Below are positions 1 through 10,210 of a DNA stretch of 64,000 bases, in pieces (positions within the stretch are counted from its first letter, which is position 1; each line of letters opens with the position of its first letter). The notes beneath the pieces were generated by a model, which saw only the letters and a program-made list of their open reading frames with translations, did no database searches and had not been told where the DNA came from. The position numbers and the translations under genes are program-made. Source of the DNA: Trametes villosa (lineage: Eukaryota; Basidiomycota; Agaricomycetes; Polyporales; Polyporaceae); assembly GCA_002964805.2 (NCBI GenBank), contig PUDQ02000143.1:10001-74000 (forward strand). The letters are read 5' to 3'.

Positions 1-935
1 TAGCGCCCGAGGCACGAAGATACATGGAGGGATCGTAGCTACCCAAGCTGGGACCCGCGCATGGCCTAGACTGCTTCTCGGGAACCGCTCCGCGCCGCGC
101 GCGGACCGTCGCGCCTAGGCAATGGCAAGGGTACGGGTAACCCTCATACCCATGCAAGGATTCACCCATGGGTTATGGGTACAGATGACATTTTTGGTCA
201 CTCTTACACAATCCTTACCCATTGGCATGGGTACCCTTACCCTTGTCTGGATTTTTGAGGACTGCTTATTTGGTGCACATCTTAAATAAGTATCTTCAGG
301 TAGCATAGGAGGGGCCCCCTGACAACCATTTCTTATACAATCTTCCCCCTTCCCTTCAAACTGGGACATGACTGGTGTTCACTACTATCTAGAAGCCATT
401 CTTGGCTTCGTTATAGAGGCTACTAATAGCAGTAGTAGTATTGGTATATGAAATTTCATAACACTATGTGCCTAGTATGTGAGTAAATAGTGTGCAATAT
501 CATGTGCAGTCCTTCAACCCATGAATATAAGGATTACCCTTGAAATGGGTAGAGTACCCTTGGATATTTGACCCATGGGCTGGGCAACCCTAACCCTAGA
601 GACCCGTGGATTGGTGGGTATGGGTAAACAAGGGTAAGGGTAAGGGTGGACTCAAAAGTACCCAAGGATATACCCACGCCATTGCCTAGTCGCGCCCGCC
701 GCGCGCTCGGAATGCCTGCCGCGCCATTAGCGCCCGCACCTGATAGGGCACCGCGTGTGCTGCGCCCACCTCTTGACAGTGACTCGCGCTCCGCGCTGCC
801 CAATGAGCTCCTGCGCGCACTTGCTCCCAAGGCCCTGTCGCGAGTGCTGCGCGCGCGCTGCCATCGCGAACTCCAGGTTTGCGCGCCGCCGCCTGTATCG
901 CAATTTCTGGAGTCAGCGGTGCACCGGGCGTATCA
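1..935 (-). repeat. Left LTR (3' LTR of the minus-oriented element), lacking 4 bp at the window edge
   Basis: The sequence matches 10215-11149 base for base as far as I could follow by eye, except for C at 930 versus T at 11144. It ends in GTATCA just before the polypurine tract. It contains the 569-bp TA-flanked insert described separately. Confidence 0.92.
118..686. mobile_element. 569-bp TA-flanked inverted-repeat element inside the left LTR
   Basis: The ends are perfect 9-bp inverted repeats (GGCAATGGC and GCCATTGCC) with TA on both sides (116-117 and 687-688). The outer flanks read as one uninterrupted sequence once a single TA is kept. TA duplication is typical of Tc1/mariner-type MITEs. 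The interior is rich in GGGTA/TACCC words and includes two telomere-like units (AACCCTAACCCTA, 586-598). No transposase is encoded. The same insert sits in the other LTR, so it was present before the last retrotransposition. Confidence 0.65.
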
Positions 936-972
936 TCTCCCCCCCACTGAAATCCCGACCGTCCTCGGTCGG
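936..972 (-). promoter_or_regulatory. Polypurine tract with adjacent hairpin at the 3' LTR
   Basis: On the minus strand, a G-rich purine run ends directly at the LTR start. This is the expected primer site for plus-strand DNA synthesis. Beside it is a 6-bp stem with a 6-nt loop (955-960 pairing with 967-972). A second copy of this module lies at 4226-4262. Confidence 0.7.
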
Positions 973-1845
973 CCATCGTGGCGCGTGCGTGCGTGCTGTG
1001 TGGGAACCGGGCACTTTGCATCACTAGAGGTGCAGCGACAAGGTGTGATGCGAGGCGCGCCCGCCAGCGCTGCGGAGGATGGAGAACGGAAGGTCACGGA
1101 GTTTGGGCCCCATGTGTTGCAACGTGCTTGATCAGTGCGTATTGCGCCCGTTTGCTGGTCGACAGTCCCCCGGATGCTCGCTACTGGAGAACGCGATGGG
1201 GATATGCGTACGCGACCCCATCCTTCACTTGATGGAGGGTAGGGTCTTCCGCGGCCAGGTCGCCACAGGTTGACGTCTATTGCAGTCGCGCGCGCGAGAC
1301 CGCCGGGATCCGGACCGCTGCGCTACACCAACGCGACTTGCGGCCTGGTGTTGGGGACGTCACTGGTGTGCTCCTAGGGCTCAGGGGATGCGCGCGCACT
1401 GGGTGCAACTCGCGTGCGCTCGGCTCTGGTGGCGAGATAGCGCAGGAGCGCGGGACGGGCGAGGCCGAGTAGCGACGGGTGCTTGCTACGCGCTGGTCAG
1501 GTAACGAGGCACCTTGACACATCGGTGACCTCGCGGGTATTCGCCTGGCGGTTCTCATGAGGTGGAACACGTCCTACACACCGCGCGCAGTAGGGGCCTC
1601 CATGATGGGCACCTGTAGGCGCCAACTCATCCCCTCGCCACGCCTCCCAGGGTAGCGGTAAGCGCGAGCGCGGTCCCCTCTTCGCGATGCCTGGTCCCTT
1701 GCCGCGCTGCGGGTCGCGTTGCCTGCGCATGCCTCCGTGCCAGGCGCGGTCCACGCGCTGCTCGCTATAAGGCCAGTACACTCGCGCTGGGTTGTTCCCT
1801 CGACCGTCTGACGCGTCCTCGTCCGCCCGCTGGTGTCCGCTCCCG
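936..1845. other. Non-coding part of the retroelement between polypurine tract and antisense gene
   Basis: The segment holds the polypurine tract, the adjoining hairpin (955-972) and a likely 5' region for the plus-strand gene at 1846. Open frames here are short and look random, and no protein family is recognisable. Confidence 0.5.
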
Positions 1846-3711
1846 ATGTCTAGCCAGCCCTCGTCCGCGGGGCCCGCACCTCTTGACGGACACGCCGGCG
1901 TCGCCCTGGCGCTCCTGGACGAAGTCTTGGAGCCTCTGTGGATGTCTGAGCCTAGCAGTGTCGCCGATGCGACCGACTACCTCTTGTGGGCGGAGCAGGT
2001 CGCCACCGCCTTGGTACGCCTAGCCGCGACTCCTGTTACCACTGCGCTCGCTGACACCCTCTTGCTAGGACACCGCGATTGCCTCCGGGGTCGACCCTTC
2101 GCGCCTCGCCGCGTATGCGGACCGCGTCCATCATGTTATCGCGCGCCACCTACCTGGCGCTCGCGACATGTGGCCAGAGTGGGCGAGTGGCGCCCTGCTG
2201 CAGGCAGATGAGCGCGCCCAGGCCGCTGAGGCTGCCCGTCGCGCTGCTGAAGACAAGGCTCGCCGTGCCGCGCCTTTCGAGTCTCGCGAGACTGCATTGC
2301 GTGGTGCTGGGGCGCGCGACTACGTCTCCCTCGCGCCGCCGGCTGCGCTTTCCGCGATGGACCGTCTCCGGGCTCTGGGTGTGTCGGACATTTCTAAATC
2401 GCATCTGGACCGCCTCGAGCGGCGGGACAAATCCTCTAGATGCCTCGCGAGGCCTCGGAAGGGCAATTCAGGGCAAATTCTCCGTCCCGAGGCCTCTAGC
2501 GGGTGATGCGAGGGCTACGCGAGGCATGTCGAGGGTGATTTCGAGGCAATCCGAGGCGATTTCGAGGTCACAGCCCTCCCGATGCAATTTAGAAATGTCC
2601 GACATGCGTCCGCTCGCCGTTCCACCTCCGCCTTTGCGACCCCCGAGAAGGAGCCGGACTTGGCCGCCATCCCGGAATGCCCCAAACCACGCCCGCGCAA
2701 CTTCACAACCCCGCGCACGCAGTTGTTCGACCACGTCGCCGTCCCGTCGCGCACCTCGTCGGCTACTCCCGCTGATGCTCCGGCACCGCGCAAGCGCGAC
2801 CGAACCCCCGAGGCGTCCTTGGACCTGGACCGCCTGGTCGAGGAGGAGAGCGATGAGTCGGAGTCTGAAGAAGACGACCCTGGGCCCGCTCGTGCGACTC
2901 GCTCTGCGACGCGTGGCCAGTCTACCACCTCGGCGCCGCCTGCCAAGAAGGCGCGCACCTCCGCAAAGGGCAAGGCCCCTTGCGCGCCTGAGCCTGAGCT
3001 GCTCGCCAACTGGGTGGTGCATCTGCCTGTCTTCCTACAGGTGCGCAGTAGCGCTGACCTTCTTCCTCTGGTGTAGCAGTACCCGCGTTGTGCGAAGTGC
3101 GCGGAGCGCGGCCAGATTTGCATCCTTCAAGAGGACGCGCCGTGTTGCCACCGGTGCGCGCAACACCACCGCCGCTGCACCTTCAGTCCTGATCCCGGCG
3201 TGCCGTACGCGGCCTGGTACGATCAGCAGCGCTTTCCACGCGGTAAAGTGTCCCGATCTCTCCTCCTATCGCCTGCTGCTGACGCCCTCCCAGTGATCGC
3301 GACCTTGAACACCACCGGCCAGGTTGTCTCCACGAACTTTGCGACGCCGCAGACCGTCCCTGCCCTCGCAGCCGAGCCTGCTAAAGGCAAGGGCAAGTCG
3401 GTGGTCGGCAGGTCCTCGGCCAACGCGGTCGCATCCGGGTCCGGCACACGCGCGCGTACCCAGTCTGCTGTATGTCCGTCTTTTGTTCTCCCACGCTTTC
3501 TGGCGCACCGCTGACAGTCCTACAGTCCGCGCCCGCTGGCACCGCCTCCTTGCGCGACAGCGCGGCCGACAACGCACGCGTTGAGCTTAGTGTTCTCCGT
3601 CTCCGTCACGTCACGCTTGATGCGCAGATCGGTGAAGTGGAGCGCTACCTCCGCGATGTGCGCAGCGCTCGGGCCTGCAACACCCTGCCGTTCTTGGAGG
3701 ATGATGAGTGA
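1846..3711 (+). pseudogene. Intron-containing antisense gene in the retroelement: Cys/His-cluster protein of unknown function, interrupted by a MITE
   Basis: Five exons are readable on the strand opposite to gag. The ATG at 1846 opens a short N-terminal part. An intron at 2014-2068 joins it in frame to an Ala/Arg/Glu-rich helical segment. After the MITE (2382-2604) comes a Ser/Glu-rich acidic stretch with Lys/Arg clusters, then an intron after 3041 and the cluster CAKCAERGQIC...CCHRCAQHHRRCTF, which resembles a fungal binuclear zinc site. Two more introns lead to a C-terminal helix (likely coiled coil) and the stop at 3711. Without the MITE plus one TG copy the frame is open. The MITE brings an in-frame TGA, so the present copy is probably broken unless the insert is spliced out. 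Function unknown. DNA or RNA binding is a guess from the Cys/His cluster. Confidence 0.55.
2382..2604. mobile_element. 223-bp MITE-like insert with 24-bp terminal inverted repeats
   Basis: The left end (2382-2405, starting TGTCGGACATTTC) and the right end (2581-2604, ending GAAATGTCCGACA) are inverted repeats with one mismatch. TG occurs on both sides (2380-2381 and 2605-2606). Taking out the insert and one TG restores an open frame in the host gene, which supports a genuine insertion. The interior is rich in CGAGGC and CTCTAG words and encodes nothing. Confidence 0.6.
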
Positions 3712-4040
3712 GGGTGCACGGTTGGAAGGGAGAGGAGGTGGTGAGCGGGCCGCAAGGTGGTAATGTCCGTAGTCAGTACCCAGATCGTCAATCGCATCGG
3801 CCTGCCCGCGCGCTCCTGCGCGGCGCTGGTCGGCCTTTCTTGGGTCTCAAGCTGGTCCGCAGGATAAGGGAAGGGGAGAGAGGTGAGAGAAAGAGAGAGC
3901 GCGCGAGCCAGAGCGAATGAGCGCAATGTACAAAGAAGAAGATGGAAGCGAGAGGGAAGTGGGAGCACGCCCGCGCGCTCTTCGTATGTGTCCGCATTGT
4001 CTGGGAGCCTATCGCGCCTGCGCGTCCGCCATGCGCCACG
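3712..4040. other. Spacer between convergent antisense gene and gag
   Basis: About 330 bp separate the stop of the plus-strand gene from the end of gag. It is purine-rich (GAGAGAAAGAGAGAGCG run near 3880-3900), and I see no gene in it. Confidence 0.4.
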
Positions 4041-4225
4041 CTAGTTGTCTTCCAGTATAATCTCCTCGGTCGCTGGCTCGCTGTCGTTGCTGTCCTCTAG
4101 TCCTGCGATCGCGCGTGTGTCGCCCTCCGCTGTCAAGATGACTTTGGTTTGCTCCGTGGTTCTCCTCGCTCGCGCGCTCTGACCTGGCGCTCTGCTCGTG
4201 TTCTGGGTGCCTGTGTCCGGTGCAT

Positions 4226-4262
4226 CCTCCCCCCCACTGAGATTGTGACCGTCCTTGGTCAC
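4226..4262 (-). repeat. Internal copy of the hairpin-polypurine module
   Basis: This aligns gap-free with 936-972 (offset 3290). It shares the CCCCCCCACTGA run and the GTCCTY loop, but the outer stem pairs are changed on both sides, so pairing is kept (4245-4250 with 4257-4262). It lies inside the C-terminal part of the gag frame, where the minus strand encodes a TKDGHNLSGGE segment. Confidence 0.6.
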
Positions 4263-6668
4263 CTGGGTGAGCGCGAAGGGGTGGGTGAGGCTGTCGGCGC
4301 CAGAGAGGCTCCTGCACAGTTGCGGGGGAAGCCAGTGCGTCGCGCTCTGGCCCTGGCTGAGCTGCGTCTCCGCAACTAGTCTGTGGACGCCGACCAGGTA
4401 GAGCATTTTCGCTGGTCGCGTGCGGAAGGGGCAGTAGGATAAGCGCATCTTGCGATGGTCCAGTGTGAGGTCCAGGGCAACGGAGTCGCGCGCCGCTGTG
4501 CCAGTGGTTCCAACCGCAACCGCAGAGCCGAGCAATGAGGCAGAGGCGGCAGGTTCGCTTTGTAGGTCCGAGCTGGGGGGAAAGGCCGCAGTGGCCTCGG
4601 GGACGCGATTGCAGGACGGGAGATAGAGCGCAGGTAGAGAGAGCGCGTGAGCGGAATGTGAGGACACGGAGTGCGTAGAATCTGAAGCAGGGGGCACAGG
4701 GGTATAGGCACTGAGGGCGCATCCGTCCCCATCCGCCTCCATGATCGCCGCAACCGTAGCGCAGTCTAGCGCCTTGTTGCTTGCGAGACTCGCGGTCTCT
4801 GGCGAATCCTGGTGACGCAAGTCCTGGCTCTCGCGAGGGTCAAGGAGGGAAGCAGCGCAGGCAATGCCGGTGGAGCGCATGGTGGTCGGAACTGGGGATG
4901 GGGGGTCGGTGCTGCAAGACTTTGCATGTTGCTCAGGAAGGAGGGGAAGGGGCCGCTCTGGCGATCGCGCAGCGGGTGGTGTCTTCCGCAATGTCTCGGG
5001 GATCTCCTCCGCAAACTTAGGGCTGTAGTCTGGAGTGCGCGTCAGATAGGCCGCTTCGCGCTCTGGTGCGCTCCGCGTTGCTGGGGGCTTGCCAATATCG
5101 CGGTTCGGGGAAGGGGCAGCTGTCTTGCGGCGCGGTTTTGCGAAAGGGTGTCCTCGTGCTTCGCTCGCTGTGGGTCCTTGTCGTGAGGAAGAGACTGGGG
5201 AAGGCGAGGGTGGGCGGTCAGCTACTCTTGGGGGGGTAGCCTCGCGCGCCATCATGCTGATCATCGCATCGCACATGTCGCGCACCGCGATAGCCCTGAG
5301 TTGAGCCGGTCCGTGGGATGGGTCGTATGTCGTGTCGCGCGTCTTCGCAAAGGGGTTCTCGTGTCCTTTCATGGTAGTCGCTTCGCGGTACGCGCGCGCT
5401 TCGCCTGCCGCTGTGTTCGGGGGTAGAACTGGCTGATGAGGTGAGGGGTCGCACTGGCGCTGGCTAGAGCTAGTGTGTGTCGTCAGGGGCTCGGCTTGTG
5501 GCTGGGAGGGGTGTTTAACGCGTGGCTGGTTGGCATCCGCATTGTCTCGCTCCCTGGGGAACAGCGAAGTCGGTCGTGAATGTGAGCTGCGGTATGGGGA
5601 CCTCGCGATACTATTGGCACCATTTCGGCCTTGGGTATGGCTAGCCTGCTTGAGCATGCGGATCTCGTGCTCGAGCTGCGCAATGCGGTCGGCTGCGCTG
5701 AGCTGGAAGCTAGGCCTGGGAGGGCGGCCATAGTTGTCGCGCGCAACCTCGAAGCTGAGCTGTGCGACCACCGGCGCCGGCGCGTTCGCGTGATGTGCCA
5801 GTGTGCCCAGGTTGCGGCGATGCCACTCGTAGACGCGGTCGCAGATTGTTACGCCTTCGAACTGTGGGCTGAAGAGCGTCCTGGGGATGAAGCTGCCATT
5901 TGAGAGCACCACATAGCCTTGGTCATTGCACCTGACGCGACCGCCCCGGATGTCCTCTTCGACGGCCGGGCAGTTCCGTAGCTGGCAGCTCACGCCGCCG
6001 CAGTAGTGGCAGGAGTGTCCACCTGGGATGTTCGCGGGCGGATACCAAGCTTCGCCGTGAGCTGGTGGCGGCAGCTGGACCTGCTGGGGGCCTCTACCGG
6101 GGTTCGCGGTGTGCGCGGTTGCGCCCGCGCTCCCTTCGCTGACCGATTGCGCGAGTAGCCTCAGGATGGCGCCAAGATCCTCCATCTTCACCATCGCTCC
6201 GCTGGTGTTTGGCGCGCTCAGTGCCGTGTTTGTCGCAGGCGCAGGCGCAGATGGCAGACCAGACGCGAGGGTGCCATGGAGGACAAAGACCGCTGCATTG
6301 TAGACGGTCTCCAGCGGGTAGGGGTCGTCAGGGTAATGGTCCGGCTCCTTGAGCTGTAGGCGCTGCAAGACCTGTTCCCGGAGCGGCGAGCAGATACCGT
6401 GCACGAAGAGGCGCGACTGTTCCGACTTAGAGATGCGGTCCGTATTGACGAGGTAGATGGTCTGGGCAAGGAAGTCGCGATGGTAGCTGGAGAGCTCCGC
6501 GATACTGGTGATCGACCGCGTCCTGCGCGCCGCTACGAGAGCCTCGACATTGGCCACCGAGTACTTGCGCGCTTCGCCCACCTCAGGGTAGAGTTCCGTG
6601 ATCGTGCTCTTGAGGTCCTCATACGACTTCGCGTCGCTTGCGTAGGCCGGGAGGCTCTCGCAGAGATC

Positions 6669-7620
6669 CACAAGCTGTGGTAGTTCTATTATAACATGGT
6701 CCGTCTAATAGCCCAGAGCGCATTACATTATAAACCGTAGGCCTTTTATTATAACATTTTCCGGCCCTCCCGCCCTATTAGCAGCCCGGGCACCTGCCTA
6801 ATACGGCCGGTTTCGGCGGATGGCTGCTTATCAGCCCGGGCCCTTCTTATCTCCTGTAGATAGTACTCTTATCTCATCAATCCGAGCTCCCGGCCACTCC
6901 GGTGGCGCGGGAATCTGGGCGCTTTGGCTCTCGGCTTGGGACTGCCCCGATTAGGCAGGTTCCCCTCATCCCACCTCTCTTGGGCAGCTTGCTGCCCTCG
7001 TATCTCGCTCGTTCCGCGGCCGATTTGCCTCGCAAGTGGCTCTATTTGTTCGCATTACAAAGGGCTTCAATACACTCCAATAGCCCGAACTGATACGGTG
7101 CGTACTAACGCCGCTACACTGTGTACAAATAGGCCCACTCAGGCGACGCAATCCGGGCGATATCTTGCCCGTTTTGCGTCGCATCGGGGCGCGTCTGGGC
7201 TCCCCAGAAAGCGGCCGAGCAGGGCTTTTTGGCGAGCCCACGCGCGCGCAATTCTGCCCAGTGGTTCGTGTGCTGTGCTCCGCCCATCCAGGGCAGGAGC
7301 ACAGAATCACCTCCCGGGCTGTACATTGCTCAATTCGCATCGGATGCGGCTTGAACTCTGTACATGCCCCTATTAATCGGTGGGCATTCGCTCATCCGGC
7401 TTTCCAGCCCAGGTAAAACAACCCAAAAGCGCCAGACAGCCTCAAGCTGGGGTCTGGCCCCAGGACGGCCGTTTTCCCGATATCCCGCGAACGCGGACGC
7501 GCACCGCCACGAAACGCATACCCCCAGAAAGCTGCTAAATGCAGCTTTCCGTCGGTATGCTTTTCGTCGTGGTCCGACCGCAGGAACCGTTGCAGTCGCC
7601 ACATGCCTCTCCCCACCCCC
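6669..7620 (+). repeat. Left arm of foldback-like element
   Basis: This pairs with 8300-9275 in inverted orientation. The outermost 300 bp are the best conserved. The inner end is approximate because the similarity fades. Confidence 0.7.
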
Positions 7621-8299
7621 CTACCCCCTTCACCTAGCCACTACTCACCCAAATCCTACCCGTTTTGCTTGATTCAAGCTGTCACTCCCTCGAAATACGT
7701 AGCGGAATGGTGTAGTACCATGCGATTAGTATACTAACCCCTTCTCCCAGGTTCCCGGCCTTATCAGGCCTCTCCAGGTAGGCAATGCCATCCTTGACCC
7801 GTCCCGCGCCCGATAAGCGTGTTGAGCGCAGATCTCGGTAGGTATACATTATGGCTACGTATGTACAAAAAAGCTAAGGAATAGGAGCTTCTGTGGTGAA
7901 GCTATGGCGATATCTTCCCGGGGAGGGCTCAGCCACAGGCCGTCTTAAGACGGTCTCGGCGGCTGCCCTGGGCTTGCATACAGTACAGCACTGTAGGGAG
8001 CCCATCAGCTGGTGTAAAATACATATCTCTGCGAGTTTCTAACCGTTTCCCATCATTCTTAATGTCCTGGACAGGTGTACAGTAGTAGCATACAGCATGA
8101 TTATCAGTTGATTTACCCATGGCTGCCATCACCGACTATAGGGTGATATATGGGGCACTCAGGGTGCCAGAACAACACTATTGTACATTTGGGTAGTATT
8201 GTAGGAGCCTGTACATGTAGGGGCAGTCCAGGCATATACATAAACAATGGAAGATACCCAGGCATTAGTTACCTTGCTGATAGAATGGTATCTGAGAGA
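7621..8299. other. Central spacer of foldback-like element
   Basis: About 680 bp with lower GC than the arms. Frames are short and carry no recognisable motif. It contains a CCGTCTTAAGACGG palindrome (7942-7955) but no gene that I can support. Confidence 0.5.
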
Positions 8300-9275
8300 A
8301 GGAAAGGGAGGGGAGGGGGGAGAGCAGCATGGGGAGGGGGACAAGGGACTGCACGGCAACGAGCGGTCGGATTGCCACAGCAAGCATATCTACGGAAAGC
8401 TGCTGAACGCAGCTTTCCGGGGATATGCGTGCAGTGGCGGCGCGTGGTCGTATGCTCGAGATATTGAGGAAACCGTCGTCCAGGGGCAAGGCCCCAGAAC
8501 GACGCTTTCTGGGGTTTTCTAGATGCTTTAGCTGGGCTGGAAAGTTGAATGAGCAAATTCCCATCGAGTGTTGGGAGGCTGTACAAAGTTCAAGCAGCAT
8601 CTGATGCGAATTGAGCGATGTACAGCCCGGGAGGTGAATCTGTGCTCCTGCCCTGGATGGGCAGAGCGCAGAATCACATCCGCTGGGCCGATCCGCACGT
8701 GCATAGGCTCGCCGGAAAGCCCTGTTCAGCCGCTTTCTGGGGAGCCCACACGCGCCCCGGGGAGACGCGAAACGGGCGAGATATCGCCCGGATCGCATCG
8801 CCCCAGTGGGTTTATCTGTACACGCTATATCAGGATGAGTACGTACCGGATCAACTTGCGCTATTGGAGCGAAATGTAGCCCCTGTTGCTGTGAATTGAA
8901 TGAGCCACTTGCGAAGCAATTCGGATGAAAACCGAGTGAGATATGAAGCTAGAGAGCGGCCCAAGGGAGGAGGGAAGAGCAGAACCTGCCTAATCGGGGT
9001 GGTTCCCAGCCGAGAGCCAAAGCGCCCAGATTCCCGCGCCACCGGAGTGGCCGGGAGCTCGGATTGATGAGATAAGAGTACTATCTACAGGAGATAAGAA
9101 GGGCCCGGGCTGATAAGCAGCCATCCGCCGAAATCGGCCGTATTAGGCAGGTGCCCGGGCTGCTAATAGGGCGGGAGGGCCGGAAAATGTTATAATAAAA
9201 GGCCTACGGTTTATAATGTAATGCGCTCTGGGCTATTAGACGGACCATGTTATAATAGAACTACCACAGCTGCTG
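8300..9275 (-). repeat. Right arm of foldback-like element
   Basis: Inverted partner of the left arm. It includes mirror copies of the internal hairpins, such as CTGTTCAGCCGCTTTCTGGG near 8725 and GAAAGCTGCTGAACGCAGC near 8395. Confidence 0.7.
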
Positions 9276-9489
9276 AGAGATCGCTCACGGCCATCGGGAG
9301 GTAACGGATGACCCACCGCTTCTTAGCTCGTTCATCATCCACCTCGCTGATCTCAAAGAGCACCTCGAGATCCTGGAAGAAACCGCGCAGGGAGCACACG
9401 TCTTGCGGGTCGAAGATGGGAGCGGTGGGGTGGCGCGCTGGGGGCATCGCGGAGTGCGGTCGCGGAAGGTCGTTGTTCTCTTGTGGCAT

Positions 9490-10210
9490 GTTGGGGACGC
9501 TAAGCTTGGAAGGAGGGGAGACGCGCAACGGCAAGGGAGAGTAGGAGATGCGAGAAGGCAAGGCAGGAGAAGAGGTCCGGAAAGATTGCGCACTTAGCAG
9601 CAGAAGGGGGTCTAAGCGCGGCTTTGATGCTCGCTCGCCTAGCGCAGACTGGGTGATGGGGAAGGGCTCCGTGTGGTGCAGACTTGGGCCGATGTCGCCA
9701 ATCCGCACTGTCGCTCCTGCGTCGGGCGCGTGTGCAGTCACTTCCTGTTTGAGGGCGTGTGGGTGGGCTTGAGGAAATCGTGAGATGGCGCGCAATCGCG
9801 ACGGAGACAGCGCTGTTGCCGTCGAAGGAGAAAGCCGACTGTGAAGTCCTAACTCCACCCCCCTGCGGTGGTCATCAGAATGATGCACTCAACTATCCCC
9901 TAGGGACAACCAGAGACAGGCCGAGGGCCTTCGGAGGACGAGGCCTGTAGGGAAGCTAAGCGCGAAGCGGAGGAGAAGCGAGGTTCGAGTCGGGGTGCCC
10001 TTCGCGGGGAGAGCGCGATGCACTGGCAAGTCTCGCGAGGGTCGTGGCGCTGGCGCGAAGGTAGTTACGAGTAGGCACTCGCGAGGGGGACACGGACGTG
10101 GGCGCAGTGAAAGACGCAAGACATGCAACGCAACGCAACGCAAGACGCTATTCGCAGAGGGACGCAGACGCAATTGAGCTCCTGAGGGTGAGGGGGAAAG
10201 GAATCTGAAT
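9490..10210 (-). other. Leader region of the retroelement between 5' LTR and gag
   Basis: In minus orientation this runs from the LTR end to the Gag start. Frames exist (9490-9888 joins gag in frame; 9889-10383 is separate) but show no domain. They are either an extended Gag N-terminus or an untranslated leader with packaging signals. A tandem CAACG pentamer lies at 10126-10142. Confidence 0.4.

Larger units (their letters stand above)
6669..9275. mobile_element. 2.6-kb foldback-like element with inverted-repeat arms of about 0.95 kb
   Basis: The outer ends (CACAAGCTGTGGTAG at 6669 and the complement of CAGCAGCTGTGGTAG at 9275) are inverted repeats. The similarity runs on, with substitutions and small gaps, to about 7620 on the left and 8300 on the right. 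AGAGATC occurs at both borders (6662-6668 and 9276-9282) as a 7-bp target duplication, and its removal restores the gag frame. The arms carry several small palindromes built on CCAGAAAGC...GCTTTC (for example 7528-7552 and 8393-8417). The unique middle is about 680 bp. No transposase frame is visible, so it is non-autonomous. Superfamily is unresolved: 7-8 bp duplications occur with several DNA transposon groups. Confidence 0.8.
4041..9489 (-). pseudogene. gag: Ty3-type Gag polyprotein, split by a foldback element
   Basis: The N-terminal part runs 9489-9283 and holds the typical agaricomycete Gag start (PIFDPQDVCSLRGFFQDLEVLFE). The rest (6668-4041) continues with DLCESLPAYA and the capsid-like helical region. 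Removing 6669-9275 and one 7-bp target duplicate gives one frame of 944 codons. About 230 residues after the break lies a zinc knuckle, CHYCGGVSCQLRNCP, which is Cys-x2-Cys-x4-Cys-x4-Cys: the usual His is a Cys. A long Ser/Pro/Arg-rich tail follows. There is no protease or polymerase downstream. The family role is the capsid of virus-like particles, with the knuckle binding genomic RNA. This copy cannot make full-length Gag unless the insert is removed. The exact start codon is an inference from family likeness. Confidence 0.8.

Noticed and set aside
2014..2068. Apparent frameshift in the antisense retroelement gene
   Set aside because: A GTACGC...CTAG intron of 55 nt explains the change of frame exactly, in phase 0.
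9985..10010. tRNA-like B box (GGTTCGAGTC)
   Set aside because: No A box at the right distance, no acceptor-stem pairing and no cloverleaf; it lies in the retroelement leader.
936..10210. Reverse transcriptase, integrase or protease coding
   Set aside because: No YxDD, HHCC or DSG-type motif in any frame, so the element is treated as non-autonomous.
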